A DNA stretch of 64,000 bases from a candidate division CSSED10-310 bacterium (GTDB lineage Bacteria > CSSED10-310 > JAFGJC01), in the NCBI GenBank assembly GCA_016927905.1, contig JAFGLW010000001.1:186001-250000 (forward strand), in the 5' to 3' direction. The position numbers and the translations under genes are program-made. Below, one piece after another: positions 34,068 through 44,104 of the stretch. Under the pieces are notes generated by a model, which had not been told where the DNA came from, did no database searches, and was given only the letters and a program-made list of their open reading frames with translations. How positions within the stretch are numbered: the first letter of the stretch is position 1; each line of letters starts with the position of its first letter.

Positions 34068-34556
34068 GTGGCCGCGGGCAGCAAAAAGTTTCGATATACT
34101 CCCATGGAAGTTGCGCAGCAACTCGGGATACCGATATCCAAATTCAACGAGAAGGTCAGTGAAGGTGTTCTTCCGAAGGGTCGAGTCGGAGAGGACGGCA
34201 GAAGGTATTACACCGACAAGGACCTTGAATTTATACGCAGGGAATGGAAATCAAAAACAACCGTCCGGTTTCTCCTGTTTACATTTCCTCTCATTTTGAT
34301 CTGTGTTTTTCTGATTATCGCAGCTTTTCGTGAAATCAGCGAACATTATACGGAGACCCAGGTGAACGCAACACCCACTCCCCAGACCGGTTTCGCCGCT
34401 CCACCCCAGAACATCTGGAAACCGGGAACACCCTGGCCCACCCGGCCACCGGTTGTAACCCCTGTCGACCAGACTTACGGTTATTACCGCAAACACAGCC
34501 GGATGCCGGTACAAAACCGACAGAATATCGAAACGGATACAGAAACGATTGAATGA
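34068..34556 (+). CDS. Membrane-anchored protein with MerR-like HTH
   Basis: YTPMEVAQQLGIPISKFNEKVSEGVLPKGRVGEDGRRYYTDKDLEFIRR then TM FLLFTFPLILICVFLIIAAF and Pro/Thr-rich tail. Confidence 0.65.
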   Translation: MAAGSKKFRYTPMEVAQQLGIPISKFNEKVSEGVLPKGRVGEDGRRYYTDKDLEFIRREWKSKTTVRFLLFTFPLILICVFLIIAAFREISEHYTETQVNATPTPQTGFAAPPQNIWKPGTPWPTRPPVVTPVDQTYGYYRKHSRMPVQNRQNIETDTETIE

Positions 34557-34571
34557 TCTTCCCTCAGCCAT

Positions 34572-35561
34572 ATGATCGAACTCCGTAAAGATCCGATTAC
34601 CGGGCGCTGGGTTATCATCTCAAAGGAACGAGGTAAACGACATCCTGTTGATTCCCGCATGATCACCGATGTTCAGGCCGGGTTCTGCCCCTTCTGTAAA
34701 GGCAATGAAGAACACACCCCGCCTCCCACACTTGTTTATTACGACGATCCGAAAACCGGCGCCTGGTCGCTGAGGGTCGTACCCAACAAGTTTCCAGCAC
34801 TCAGGATCGAGGGCAGCCTCCTGCGCAAAGCCGACGGGATGTATGATAAAATGAGCGGTATCGGTGCTCATGAAGTGATTATCGAAACACCCGATCATGA
34901 GATCATGCTTGCAGATATGCCCGTCCACAGAGTACGGAATGTTCTGCAGGCTTACCGGGATCGAATCCTGGATCTTGCCAGGGATACCCGGTTCCGGTAC
35001 ATCCTGGTTTTCAAAAACCATGGCTATCTTGCCGGAGCTTCCCAGACGCATTCCCACTCCCAACTGATCGCATTGCCCATTATTCCCAGGAGAGTGAGCG
35101 AGGAAATTGACGGATCGACGGATTACTGGAGACATAAACAACGATGCGTATTCTGTGATATCCTGAATCGGGAGATGGAGGATCGCCAGAGATTGATCTG
35201 TGAGAATTCACATTTTGCCGCCATCGCCCCCTATGCGCCACGATGCCCGTTCGAAACCTGGATTTTACCCCGGATACACCGCACAAATTTTGAAATGACT
35301 GGAGACCTTGAGCTGGCATCACTGGCTGAACTTCTGTCTATCGTCCTCAGAAAACTCAATGCGGCCCTGGAAACACCTCCATACAACTATCTCATTCACA
35401 ACGCACCGCTGCATTTTGAAGATCGGGAACAATACCACTGGCATATTGAAATCATGCCGATTGTGACTCATGTCGCCGGTTTCGAATGGGGTTCCGGATT
35501 TTATATCAATCCGACTCCCCCCGAAGAGGCCGCCGCCTTTCTGCGTTCCGTCCGGATCTGA
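34572..35561 (+). CDS. galT: Galactose-1-phosphate uridylyltransferase (HIT-like)
   Basis: MIELRKDPITGRWVIISKER, CPFCKGNEEHTPP, FKNHGYLAGASQTHSHSQLIALP, HWHIEIMP. Confidence 0.9.
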   Translation: MIELRKDPITGRWVIISKERGKRHPVDSRMITDVQAGFCPFCKGNEEHTPPPTLVYYDDPKTGAWSLRVVPNKFPALRIEGSLLRKADGMYDKMSGIGAHEVIIETPDHEIMLADMPVHRVRNVLQAYRDRILDLARDTRFRYILVFKNHGYLAGASQTHSHSQLIALPIIPRRVSEEIDGSTDYWRHKQRCVFCDILNREMEDRQRLICENSHFAAIAPYAPRCPFETWILPRIHRTNFEMTGDLELASLAELLSIVLRKLNAALETPPYNYLIHNAPLHFEDREQYHWHIEIMPIVTHVAGFEWGSGFYINPTPPEEAAAFLRSVRI

Positions 35562-35701
35562 TCGGTGTTTCAGCCTGCAGAAGCTGTTTAACGGTGATTG
35601 TGCATCCGGGTAGCCTCTTGACAAGAGAACCTGTTTTATGATTACGATATCGAGAAACATCGTGAGAATATAACCAGACATCTGCCTTGAAGGAGTCAAA
35701 A

Positions 35702-36709
35702 ATGAACAAGAAAAACAGAGAACCTGATTTCATGCCTGAGGTGGAGAATCTCCAGGAACAGATTGGTGCGCTTCAGCAACGCATCGATCTCGTTATCCAG
35801 AACAAGGAAAAGGTTCGACCCAAGATTTTTGAAAAAGTCAAAGCGGATTACGAGAAGAAACTGGAATCTCTTTTCAATGAATTGAATCCATACAAGGAAA
35901 AAATCGAAATTCAGATCGACTCGTTGCAGGATTCCATCGCCAAGTTGACCGATGAGATCGATTCTCTTGAAGAAGAGCAGGAAGAATTTGAACTGCGTTT
36001 CATCGCCGGCGAGTTTGGAGAGGATGATTACAAACCCAGACAGGAAGAATTCAATTCCATCATCGAAAACAAGAAAGCCGCCATTGAAGAGCGCAGGGAG
36101 GCCAGGGCACGCTACCAGACTCAACTGGCTTTCATCACCGGTGAGCCAGGCCGGGAGGAGGTCGAACCGGAAGCGGTTCCCGAGGAACCTCCCGAAGAAA
36201 TGGAAGAACCTTTAGAATCCCAAGAGGCCGATAACCGGGATTTTCAGGAATATGGCGACATGCAGGTTGACCAGGGAATCGAGCAAAACGTTGAAGAGGA
36301 ATATGAACGGGTTAAACTGGAAGATACTTCCGGCGGATTGTCTGAAACCGACCAGGAGCCTCTCGAACAACGCTCCGAACAGGCCGGAGGTGATGAGTAT
36401 ATCTGGACCAGCAAGCCGGTCCTGGATGTAATCGAAGGGGATTTTGCCGGGGAATCCTATCCCATGGACAAGGACAGAATCACCGTGGGCAGAGGACCCA
36501 ATAACGATATCCAACTTGCGACCGACACCAGCGTATCAAGACACCATTCCCAGTTAACCCGGGAAAATGACTGTTATGTTCTGGTTGATCTGGAAAGCTC
36601 GAACGGAACATCGGTCAACGGCACCAGAATCAACCGAACCTATCTCAAACCCAACGATGAGATCATGATCGGCCAGTCAAAGCTGATTATCCGCCCCTCC
36701 AAAGACTGA
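35702..36709 (+). CDS. Coiled-coil protein with C-terminal FHA domain
   Basis: ITVGRGPNNDIQLATDTSVSRHHSQL...LESSNGTSVNGTRI; aaggag RBS before ATG 35702. Confidence 0.9.
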   Translation: MNKKNREPDFMPEVENLQEQIGALQQRIDLVIQNKEKVRPKIFEKVKADYEKKLESLFNELNPYKEKIEIQIDSLQDSIAKLTDEIDSLEEEQEEFELRFIAGEFGEDDYKPRQEEFNSIIENKKAAIEERREARARYQTQLAFITGEPGREEVEPEAVPEEPPEEMEEPLESQEADNRDFQEYGDMQVDQGIEQNVEEEYERVKLEDTSGGLSETDQEPLEQRSEQAGGDEYIWTSKPVLDVIEGDFAGESYPMDKDRITVGRGPNNDIQLATDTSVSRHHSQLTRENDCYVLVDLESSNGTSVNGTRINRTYLKPNDEIMIGQSKLIIRPSKD

Positions 36710-36723
36710 CATCGGGTTTCCCG

Positions 36724-36763
36724 ACCTTTCACATCGGATCTATCCCGTGTGAAAGGTTTTCTT
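36724..36763 (+). terminator. Intrinsic terminator after FHA gene
   Basis: ACCTTTCACA / TGTGAAAGGT stem followed by TTTTCTT. Confidence 0.75.
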
Positions 36764-36796
36764 CTCGATTGAAATCCGCTTCGAAAGCTGTAATGC

Positions 36797-37399
36797 ATGT
36801 CATTAAACATCTGGCTATTCATAAAGATTTCCGTATTCTTTTTCGGTGTGAGTTTCGCCGCCGCCTATCTGATTCACCGTTTGATATTTATATTCCACAA
36901 ACGATCCCTTATCAGGATATTTCCGGAGGCATTCGATATCTGTTTTTCACTGGTGAACGAATTCTTCGAAATCCTTAAGGGAGCTACACATGAAAACATC
37001 GATCGTTTCCTGGTACAGGTTGTCGCGCGGAAGAAAATCGATCTGCCCGGGACATTTCGCGATCTGCCTGAAAAAGTCGTTCGGGGTGCCTATCATGAGC
37101 TGGTCAAATTTCGAAAACGCCAGGAAGAAGATCCCGGGAAAATTCTGGATCAGATCCGCACAACAATCTACCAGCAATATTTTCAGTCTTATAAACGGAT
37201 CATCCTGTATGAAAGCTTGAACTGGCTTCTGGTTATCATTCCCCTGGCCATCTTGACGGGACTGATAATCCCCCTGGTGTTTTTTTTCCATATGCCCTAT
37301 GTTGTACTCAATTGGCCAGATCTGCTGACGGTGACGGGAATTGTGCTGACTGTCGGCACAGTGGTTGTGACTGTCCGGGATTATTTCCTGCGAGGTTGA
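36797..37399 (+). CDS. Hypothetical membrane protein
   Basis: N-terminal TM and two C-terminal TM segments; stop lies 4 nt before AsnB-like start. Confidence 0.6.
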   Translation: MSLNIWLFIKISVFFFGVSFAAAYLIHRLIFIFHKRSLIRIFPEAFDICFSLVNEFFEILKGATHENIDRFLVQVVARKKIDLPGTFRDLPEKVVRGAYHELVKFRKRQEEDPGKILDQIRTTIYQQYFQSYKRIILYESLNWLLVIIPLAILTGLIIPLVFFFHMPYVVLNWPDLLTVTGIVLTVGTVVVTVRDYFLRG

Positions 37400-37402
37400 C
37401 AC

Positions 37403-39277
37403 ATGAGCCTGATTTTCGGTGTAGTCGGCATAAAGGACACGGACATAGCGGACAGGATGTTCAAAATCATGTCTTTCCGCTCCAATACCGGTACCTGCCG
37501 AACCGTCGGACTGCCCATGGGATTCATCGCCGATGCGGATATGCCGGAATCGGCTTCGGAGCCTGGTTACGCACAGGCGGTTCTGGATGGATACATCGGA
37601 GATGGCCAGAACAAACCCGATTCATCCGGGATCACCATTCTGCACCGAACATTCTCTGAATACGGATCCTCGGGATTTGAACACATCTTCGGTTCGTACG
37701 CCGCGGCGTACTGGGATCCGGAGAATGCCTGTCTGTATCTCGTCCGGGATCCAGCCGGTTCCAGACCGCTGTACTACTCCGTGCGAAACGGCATTCTCAT
37801 ATTCGCTTCGTCACCCAAGGGTATTCTCGCGAGCGGACATGTGGAATCCCGGTTGAATCCGGCAGCTGTTTCACTGTATATGTCCATGATCGGAGTGCCG
37901 GACCCGGTCTGTATCTTCAAACACATCCACGCACTTCAGTCCGGCTGTTTTCTCAGATTTCAAAATGCCGACGCCCAGATTCACAGATACTGGACTCCTC
38001 CATGGATCGGAAGTAATGATGCCCTGCCTCAGGAAGATGAAATGGTTCACGATCTGCGTATCGCCCTGGAATCATCCGTCCGCGACGCCATTCCCGAAAA
38101 TGCCGGATCAACATGTTTTTTTCTCAGTGGAGGAACCGACACGTCGACAGTGGTGGGCCTGACGGCCAGCCAGGGAATTCAACCCATTCACACCTACACG
38201 ATCGGTTACGGCGGGATGGGCGGCGGTTATGCTGATTACAACGAGTTCGACTTTGCCAAGCTCGTATCCGAACGATTTAACACGATACATCGCGAAACGA
38301 CTTTTTCCCCTTTGCATGTGCTCTCCGCACTTCCCCGGATCATCTCCCATCTGGACCAGCCGTCCGGAGATGCGATCAACAGTTTTCTTGTTTCGGGATC
38401 GGTCAATCAAAAGCATTCCGTAGCGCTGACCGGTACGGGAGGTGATGAGATTTTTATTGGAAGTCAATGGTACACCCATCAATTGAAACTCATCCGGCTC
38501 TTGAACAGGTGGAATACGTTGCCGTCACTTTTACGGAATGTTTCATGGACCCTGACCTCTTTCTTCCCCTTCCTGCCGCTCGCTCGAAAACTCAAAGCGC
38601 TGAAAGCCCTTGAAGACGGTGTACCCGCTCAGTACCGGCACATCAAACTGCTGTATGGGGAAGACGAGATGAACAGGTTGTTCACCCCTTCTTTCCGATC
38701 GGATGGCAAGCCAGAGCGGACAGTCGAGGATATCATCAACCTGTATGATGATCAGCAAAGCGGCTGTGACGATCTGAACAGAATGTGCGGATTGCTTCTC
38801 CAGCATGAAGTAACCAACATCCAGCTCCGCGATCTGGATACGATGTGCCACGCAAACCGGTTGGAATCGAGAAGTCCCCTGCTGGATCGCAGGATTCTGG
38901 ATGTTCTGGCCCGTGTCCCTGGTTCGATGAAAGCACCCGATGGAAACTTGCGCCACCTGATGTTCACCGCTCTGCAGGATATTCTACCTTCAGAAACCCT
39001 GTCACGCCGGAAGATGAGTTTCATCGTGCCCATGGATTTATGGGCCAGGCGGGAATTGAAACCGGTCATCGATCGGGCCACGTCACCCGGTGTGCTGAGG
39101 AAACGGGGAATATTCAATCCCGAAGCCGTTGCCAGTGAATACCGGATTTTTTACCGGGACGGAAACCGTCATTCCTTCAAATTATGGCTTATGGTTATGC
39201 TTGAGATTTGGTGCAGGGTTAACATCGATCAGCCGGTCGGAACCTCTCCCCCGGAAAAACTCATCGAAATTTTCTGA
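37403..39277 (+). CDS. Asparagine synthetase B-like protein (Ntn amidotransferase-like plus ATP-PPase domain) lacking N-terminal Cys
   Basis: MSLIFGVVG (aligned with MCGIxGxxG), RDPAGSRPLYY, FFLSGGTDTS PP-loop, TGTGGDEIFIG, RSPLLDRRILD. Confidence 0.88.
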   Translation: MSLIFGVVGIKDTDIADRMFKIMSFRSNTGTCRTVGLPMGFIADADMPESASEPGYAQAVLDGYIGDGQNKPDSSGITILHRTFSEYGSSGFEHIFGSYAAAYWDPENACLYLVRDPAGSRPLYYSVRNGILIFASSPKGILASGHVESRLNPAAVSLYMSMIGVPDPVCIFKHIHALQSGCFLRFQNADAQIHRYWTPPWIGSNDALPQEDEMVHDLRIALESSVRDAIPENAGSTCFFLSGGTDTSTVVGLTASQGIQPIHTYTIGYGGMGGGYADYNEFDFAKLVSERFNTIHRETTFSPLHVLSALPRIISHLDQPSGDAINSFLVSGSVNQKHSVALTGTGGDEIFIGSQWYTHQLKLIRLLNRWNTLPSLLRNVSWTLTSFFPFLPLARKLKALKALEDGVPAQYRHIKLLYGEDEMNRLFTPSFRSDGKPERTVEDIINLYDDQQSGCDDLNRMCGLLLQHEVTNIQLRDLDTMCHANRLESRSPLLDRRILDVLARVPGSMKAPDGNLRHLMFTALQDILPSETLSRRKMSFIVPMDLWARRELKPVIDRATSPGVLRKRGIFNPEAVASEYRIFYRDGNRHSFKLWLMVMLEIWCRVNIDQPVGTSPPEKLIEIF

Positions 39278-39279
39278 TT

Positions 39280-40548
39280 ATGCGTATCCTTCTGCTCAAT
39301 CCCATGCCCCGGGGAAGCCCGGTTCCGACTTTCCCGGTTCTGCCCCTGGGGATCGCGTTGATTGCAGCCATTGCCAGACAAGGCGGCGCGGAAGTGACCG
39401 TTTTTTCCGGTCCGGATCTGAACCGTCGGATCTCAGATTACCTGGTTAACAACCGGCCCGATCTGGTGGGCATTCAGACGTTTGTCAACAATCTGGACAC
39501 GTGTTTTCGTCTGAGCGGATCGATCAAATCCCGTTGTCCTGAAACGGTGATTGTATATGGCGGAGTCCAGGCAACAAATTATCCGGACCGGGCATTTGAA
39601 TCACCCCATCTCGATTGTATTGTACCTGGCGAAGGGGAACTCATTTTTCACAACCTGATCGAAACTTTCGGGAATGGATTTCAGGGTGTTGACGGATTGA
39701 TCTGGCGCGATTCGGATGGTGTTGTCCGACGCAACCCGGGGCACAGGATAGTCGAAAACCTGGACGATCTGCCTCAAATCCCCTATTCTCTGTTTTACGG
39801 GCGGAATGCGGTTACCACCGGACACATCCTGACTCACCGTGGCTGCCCGTTCCATTGCAGCTATTGCCCGCTGCGGTTCAGAGCCGGCTCCACCATCCGG
39901 AAGCATTCACCCGAACGCGTCGTCTCGACGATCGAATACCTCCGTCGTGAGTTCAGGATCCGGCATTTGGAATTTTTCGATGAGAATTTTACCATGCATC
40001 CGGATCTCGTGGAGTCGATCTGCCGAGCCATGGAACCGATGAATTTAACCTGGAACTGCACTGCAAGGATATCCCAGATGAATCCTGAACTGGCTAATAT
40101 CATGGCCCGGTCAGGATGCCGGGAAATTCTGTTCGGAATCGGTTCCGGTGTTCCGAGATTGCAGGAAGTCCTGGGCACTTTCGAAGATCTCGACAAAGCG
40201 CCGGCATTGATCGAAAAAATTCGAAAAGAGGGCATTCGGGTCATTCTGGCTTTTTCCTTGGGAATTCCGGGTGAAACGAAGCTGGAATTCAACCATTCAG
40301 TCAAATATGCTCTCCGGCTGAAAGCGGACAGGGTGCGTTTCGATCCTTCCGCGCCATTGCCCGGGACGCGCCTGCATGAACTTGCCGGACAGGGCGGTCG
40401 TTTTTTAATTTCCACATGGGACGAATATCTGAATCCGGGCCAGATCATCTATCTGCCCGCCGGAAGGCGACCCGGGGAGTTCAAAATGCATTTGTATGCC
40501 GCGAAATTACGAGCGCGGTTTCAGTGTCATTTCATGAAACGCATATGA
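39280..40548 (+). CDS. B12-binding-domain radical SAM protein
   Basis: N-terminal cobalamin-binding-like fold (PLGIALIAAIARQGG...VIVYGGVQATNYP...CIVPGEGE) and CPFHCSYC rSAM motif. Confidence 0.9.
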   Translation: MRILLLNPMPRGSPVPTFPVLPLGIALIAAIARQGGAEVTVFSGPDLNRRISDYLVNNRPDLVGIQTFVNNLDTCFRLSGSIKSRCPETVIVYGGVQATNYPDRAFESPHLDCIVPGEGELIFHNLIETFGNGFQGVDGLIWRDSDGVVRRNPGHRIVENLDDLPQIPYSLFYGRNAVTTGHILTHRGCPFHCSYCPLRFRAGSTIRKHSPERVVSTIEYLRREFRIRHLEFFDENFTMHPDLVESICRAMEPMNLTWNCTARISQMNPELANIMARSGCREILFGIGSGVPRLQEVLGTFEDLDKAPALIEKIRKEGIRVILAFSLGIPGETKLEFNHSVKYALRLKADRVRFDPSAPLPGTRLHELAGQGGRFLISTWDEYLNPGQIIYLPAGRRPGEFKMHLYAAKLRARFQCHFMKRI

Positions 40549-40558
40549 ATGAGGAGAA

Positions 40559-40876
40559 ATGGATATGTCTGAAAAATTGCAGCAGAAAAAGATGAAATTT
40601 CATATCGACCCGCAAAACGAGGGCGGTCAGTATTCCAATATCGCCACGGTCATTCACTCCGAAACGGAATTCCTGGTTGATTTCGGTATGTTTCTGCCCG
40701 GTCGAGATTCAATTCGAATCGCCAGCCGGATTGTCCTGTCCCCCCGCACCGCCAAGCAATTCCTGATCGCTTTGAATCAGAACATTCAGAATTATGAATC
40801 GAAATTTGGCGAGATCCATCTGCCCAAGGGTCCGCCGACAATACACCATCCTTCCATGCCCGACATCGCCCAGTAA
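40559..40876 (+). CDS. DUF3467 family protein
   Basis: GGQYSNIATVIHSETEFLVDFG...RIVLSPRTAKQFLIALNQNIQNYESKFGEI. Confidence 0.8.
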   Translation: MDMSEKLQQKKMKFHIDPQNEGGQYSNIATVIHSETEFLVDFGMFLPGRDSIRIASRIVLSPRTAKQFLIALNQNIQNYESKFGEIHLPKGPPTIHHPSMPDIAQ

Positions 40877-40898
40877 TCGCTTCGGTCAAATCAACTCG

Positions 40899-41762
40899 TC
40901 AGTCAACCGGGATGTATTTCGATATCAGCAGTTTCCACTGCTGTTTCGTATCCCCGGGTATCCGATCGGGATCGGTGATGATCGCGTTGTTTAGAGCCGT
41001 TGCGCAGGCACAATGTCTCTCCCGGGAAATCCGGGGAATCACCCGAACGAGCAGTTCCCGGACTTTCTGGGTATTCGCCCGTATATTCTGCAGAACCGAT
41101 TCGATTTTCACGGTCTCGTTCTCCTTCCACACATCGTAGTCCGTGACCAGAGAGATGATTGCGTAACATATTTCAGCTTCACGGGCCAACTTGGCTTCCG
41201 GCAACGCTGTCATCCCGATGATGGAGGCACCCCACGAACGATGAAGCGCGCTTTCCGCCTTGGTGGAAAACAAAGGTCCCTCCATGCAGACATAGGTACC
41301 GCCCGGATGAACAGTCAGCCCGAGTGTCTTCCCTGTTTCCGAAATCAAGCTGCTCAATTCGCCGCATACCGGATCCGCAAAATTGACGTGAACCGCATAG
41401 GGCTCGAAAAAACTGTTCACCCGGCTCCGGGTTCGATCGATGATCTGATCCGGAATCACGAAATCTCTCGGGTGGATGTCCTCGCGAAGACTTCCCACTG
41501 CGCTGACCGATATGATCCGGGACACTCCCAGATGTTTGAAGGCATAGATGTTCGCCCGGGAATTGACATAGGAAGGATTCACCCGATGTCCCCTGCCATG
41601 CCGGGGCAAAAACGCCACTAAAATACCGCCGATATCCAAAATCGTGATGGCATCGGAGGGATCACCGAATGGTGTGGAAACCGTGACGCTTTCAACCTTT
41701 TTCATTCCCGGAATATCATATAATCCGCTCCCGCCGATCACACCTATTTCAGCCTTGATCAT
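40899..41762 (-). CDS. mtnP: S-methyl-5'-thioadenosine phosphorylase
   Basis: IGVIGGSGLYDI, TPFGDPSD, FLPRHGRGHRVNPS, GGTYVCMEGPLFSTKAES, GMTALPEAKLAREAEICYA. Confidence 0.92.
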   Translation of the reverse strand: MIKAEIGVIGGSGLYDIPGMKKVESVTVSTPFGDPSDAITILDIGGILVAFLPRHGRGHRVNPSYVNSRANIYAFKHLGVSRIISVSAVGSLREDIHPRDFVIPDQIIDRTRSRVNSFFEPYAVHVNFADPVCGELSSLISETGKTLGLTVHPGGTYVCMEGPLFSTKAESALHRSWGASIIGMTALPEAKLAREAEICYAIISLVTDYDVWKENETVKIESVLQNIRANTQKVRELLVRVIPRISRERHCACATALNNAIITDPDRIPGDTKQQWKLLISKYIPVD

Positions 41763-41920
41763 ATCGACCTCCCGCCATCTGACTGTTATACGTCGTTATC
41801 GCTCACGCCTTAGAACCGGTTTCCTGAAATTCGATCACCAAGAGTAACACAGCACATCCGGCTATTCAAACTGGCAAAGCGATCCGGATTGCTATACAGT
41901 AATCATGAGCCGGTGATCGA

Positions 41921-42433
41921 ATGATGGAAACGGTTTATATCGGAGTGGGATCGAACCTGGGGGATCCGCTTGGGAATTGCACACGGGCAATAAGAATGAT
42001 CGGCAACCTCGCACGATGCCATCTGGAAAAGATATCGCATTTTTACATTGCCGAACCGCTGGGATCTGCGTCTCAACCCTGGTACGTCAACGCCGCAATA
42101 GAAGTGAAAACCCGGTTGACACCGTTCCAGATGCTGGATCGATGCAATCGGATTGAAATCGATCTGCTTCGAACCCGGATCGTCCGGTGGGCGCCTCGCA
42201 CAATCGATCTGGATATCCTGCTTTGGAAAAACCGGGTGATCGTCTCCAGAGATCTGTGCATCCCCCACCGACAAATGCAGTTGCGCCGTTTCGTTCTCAA
42301 ACCACTGTGCGACATTTGCCCGGATGAAATACATCCTGTACTTGGATTTTCCATAAAACACCTGCTGCAAATCACTCCGGATCCGCTTAAAATATTTCGA
42401 ATGACCGCGCCCGGGGAGGAATCCTGCAAATGA
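41921..42433 (+). CDS. folK: 2-amino-4-hydroxy-6-hydroxymethyldihydropteridine pyrophosphokinase
   Basis: YIGVGSNLGDPLGNC, PRTIDLDILLW, LCIPHRQMQLRRFVLKPL. Confidence 0.93.
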   Translation: MMETVYIGVGSNLGDPLGNCTRAIRMIGNLARCHLEKISHFYIAEPLGSASQPWYVNAAIEVKTRLTPFQMLDRCNRIEIDLLRTRIVRWAPRTIDLDILLWKNRVIVSRDLCIPHRQMQLRRFVLKPLCDICPDEIHPVLGFSIKHLLQITPDPLKIFRMTAPGEESCK

Positions 42434-43260
42434 AAAAGCGTATCAGAAGCATTCCGGATATCCGGAAATTCAAGGGTGGGGATCCGCTTGTCATGGTGAC
42501 CGCCTATGATTATTCGATGGCCCGCATTCTGGATCGATGCGAAATCGATATCATTCTTATCGGAGACAGCGTGGGCACAACGCAATTGGGATATCCCAAT
42601 ACATTGTCCGTCACCATGTCGGAGATGATCCATCATATTGCTGCGGTTGCCCGCGGGGTCAAACAGACCGTGATCATCGGCGACATGCCATTCGGTTCGT
42701 CTCACATCTCACCAACCGAAACGAGACGGAATGCCGTCGAAATGATCCGGGCGGGAGCACATGGTGTGAAACTCGAGGGAGCTCACGACCCGGACACAAT
42801 AGAATCTCTCGTCAGATCGGGCATCCCGGTCATGGGTCATGTGGGTTTGATTCCCCAGTCGATTCACGCCATGGGCGGATATCGTGTCCAGGGCCGTAAG
42901 GAATCCGATCGAGACCAAATCATGTCGGACGCTCTCCGGCTCCAACAGGCCGGTGTTTTCTCCATCGTGATCGAATGCGTTCCGCCTTCCTGCGCCCGGA
43001 TCGTCACGCATCAACTCGACATTCCGACCATCGGAATCGGAGCCGGCCCGCATTGCGACGGCCAGGTTTTGGTTATCAACGATCTTCTGGGGATGAATCC
43101 GGATTTTTTGCCCGTATTCGTCAAGCAATACGCAGACATACACCGGACGATTTCCGATGCGGTCCGGCAATTCAGTCTGGACGTTCGGAACCGCTCATTT
43201 CCAGACGGCGAACATTCTTATCCGGAGGAGAACGATGGAGATCATCCGGTCAATTCGTGA
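42430..43260 (+). CDS. panB: 3-methyl-2-oxobutanoate hydroxymethyltransferase
   Basis: VMVTAYDYSMARI, DIILIGDSVGTTQLGYPNTLSVT, GHVGLIPQSIHAMGGYRVQGR, IGIGAGPHCDGQVLVINDLLGM. Confidence 0.96.
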   Translation: MKKRIRSIPDIRKFKGGDPLVMVTAYDYSMARILDRCEIDIILIGDSVGTTQLGYPNTLSVTMSEMIHHIAAVARGVKQTVIIGDMPFGSSHISPTETRRNAVEMIRAGAHGVKLEGAHDPDTIESLVRSGIPVMGHVGLIPQSIHAMGGYRVQGRKESDRDQIMSDALRLQQAGVFSIVIECVPPSCARIVTHQLDIPTIGIGAGPHCDGQVLVINDLLGMNPDFLPVFVKQYADIHRTISDAVRQFSLDVRNRSFPDGEHSYPEENDGDHPVNS

Positions 43261-44104
43261 ATACCGCGGGCATATCGGATCGATTCGATCGAACCGTCCC
43301 GGCGTTTCAATCGGATTCGTTCCGACCATGGGTTATCTTCACGAAGGTCACCTGTCTCTGATTGATCGGGCGCGCCGGGAAAATGATCTGGTTGTGGTCA
43401 GTCTGTTCGTAAATCCCAAGCAGTTCGCTCAAAACGAAGATTTTGATTCGTATCCCCGAGATGAAAACAAGGATATCGAACTGTGTCGGATGCGTCAAGT
43501 TGACATCCTGTTTATACCTGGCGAACCGGAGATGTACGAACCGTCGCACCTGACCGTTGTGCATGTAAAATCCATTACGGAAATCATGTGCGGCGGATTT
43601 CGTCCCGGTCATTTTGACGGAGTGACCACGGTGGTGGGGAAACTGTTCCATATCGTTCAGCCGAATCGAGCATATTTCGGTCAGAAAGACGGACAGCAGA
43701 CATGTGTGATTCAGCGGATGACCCGGGATCTCAATTTTGACATCGAGATCATTGTCTGCCCGACCGTGCGGGAACCGAACGGACTGGCGATGAGTTCGCG
43801 GAATGCATATCTCAGCCCGGAAGGCAGAGAAAAAGCCGCCGCCATCTACCGATCGCTTCAAGAAGCAGACCGATCGTTCCGGAAAGGAGAATCGAATGTC
43901 GATCGCCTTATCCGGATTGTTCATCGGGAGCTGAGCCGGGTTCCCGGGATTAAGATTCAGTATATCGAATGCCGCAACACCATCTCATTGAAGGAAATTT
44001 CGGTCATTCGGCACCCCGCTCTCCTGGCGGTTGCCGTATTTCTCGAATCCGTCCGGCTGATCGATAATGTCATTCTCACACCAAAGGAAAGTGAGTCGTC
44101 ATGA
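43235..44104 (+). CDS. panC: Pantothenate synthetase
   Basis: GFVPTMGYLHEGHLSLI, FVNPKQFAQNEDFDSYPRD, YFGQKDGQQ, REPNGLAMSSRNAYLS; ATG 43235 with aggag RBS. Confidence 0.95.
   Translation: MEIIRSIREYRGHIGSIRSNRPGVSIGFVPTMGYLHEGHLSLIDRARRENDLVVVSLFVNPKQFAQNEDFDSYPRDENKDIELCRMRQVDILFIPGEPEMYEPSHLTVVHVKSITEIMCGGFRPGHFDGVTTVVGKLFHIVQPNRAYFGQKDGQQTCVIQRMTRDLNFDIEIIVCPTVREPNGLAMSSRNAYLSPEGREKAAAIYRSLQEADRSFRKGESNVDRLIRIVHRELSRVPGIKIQYIECRNTISLKEISVIRHPALLAVAVFLESVRLIDNVILTPKESESS

Noticed and set aside
40559-40876. 105-aa ORF after the B12-rSAM gene considered as a modified peptide precursor
   Set aside because: Sequence matches the conserved DUF3467 pattern and has no leader/core architecture.
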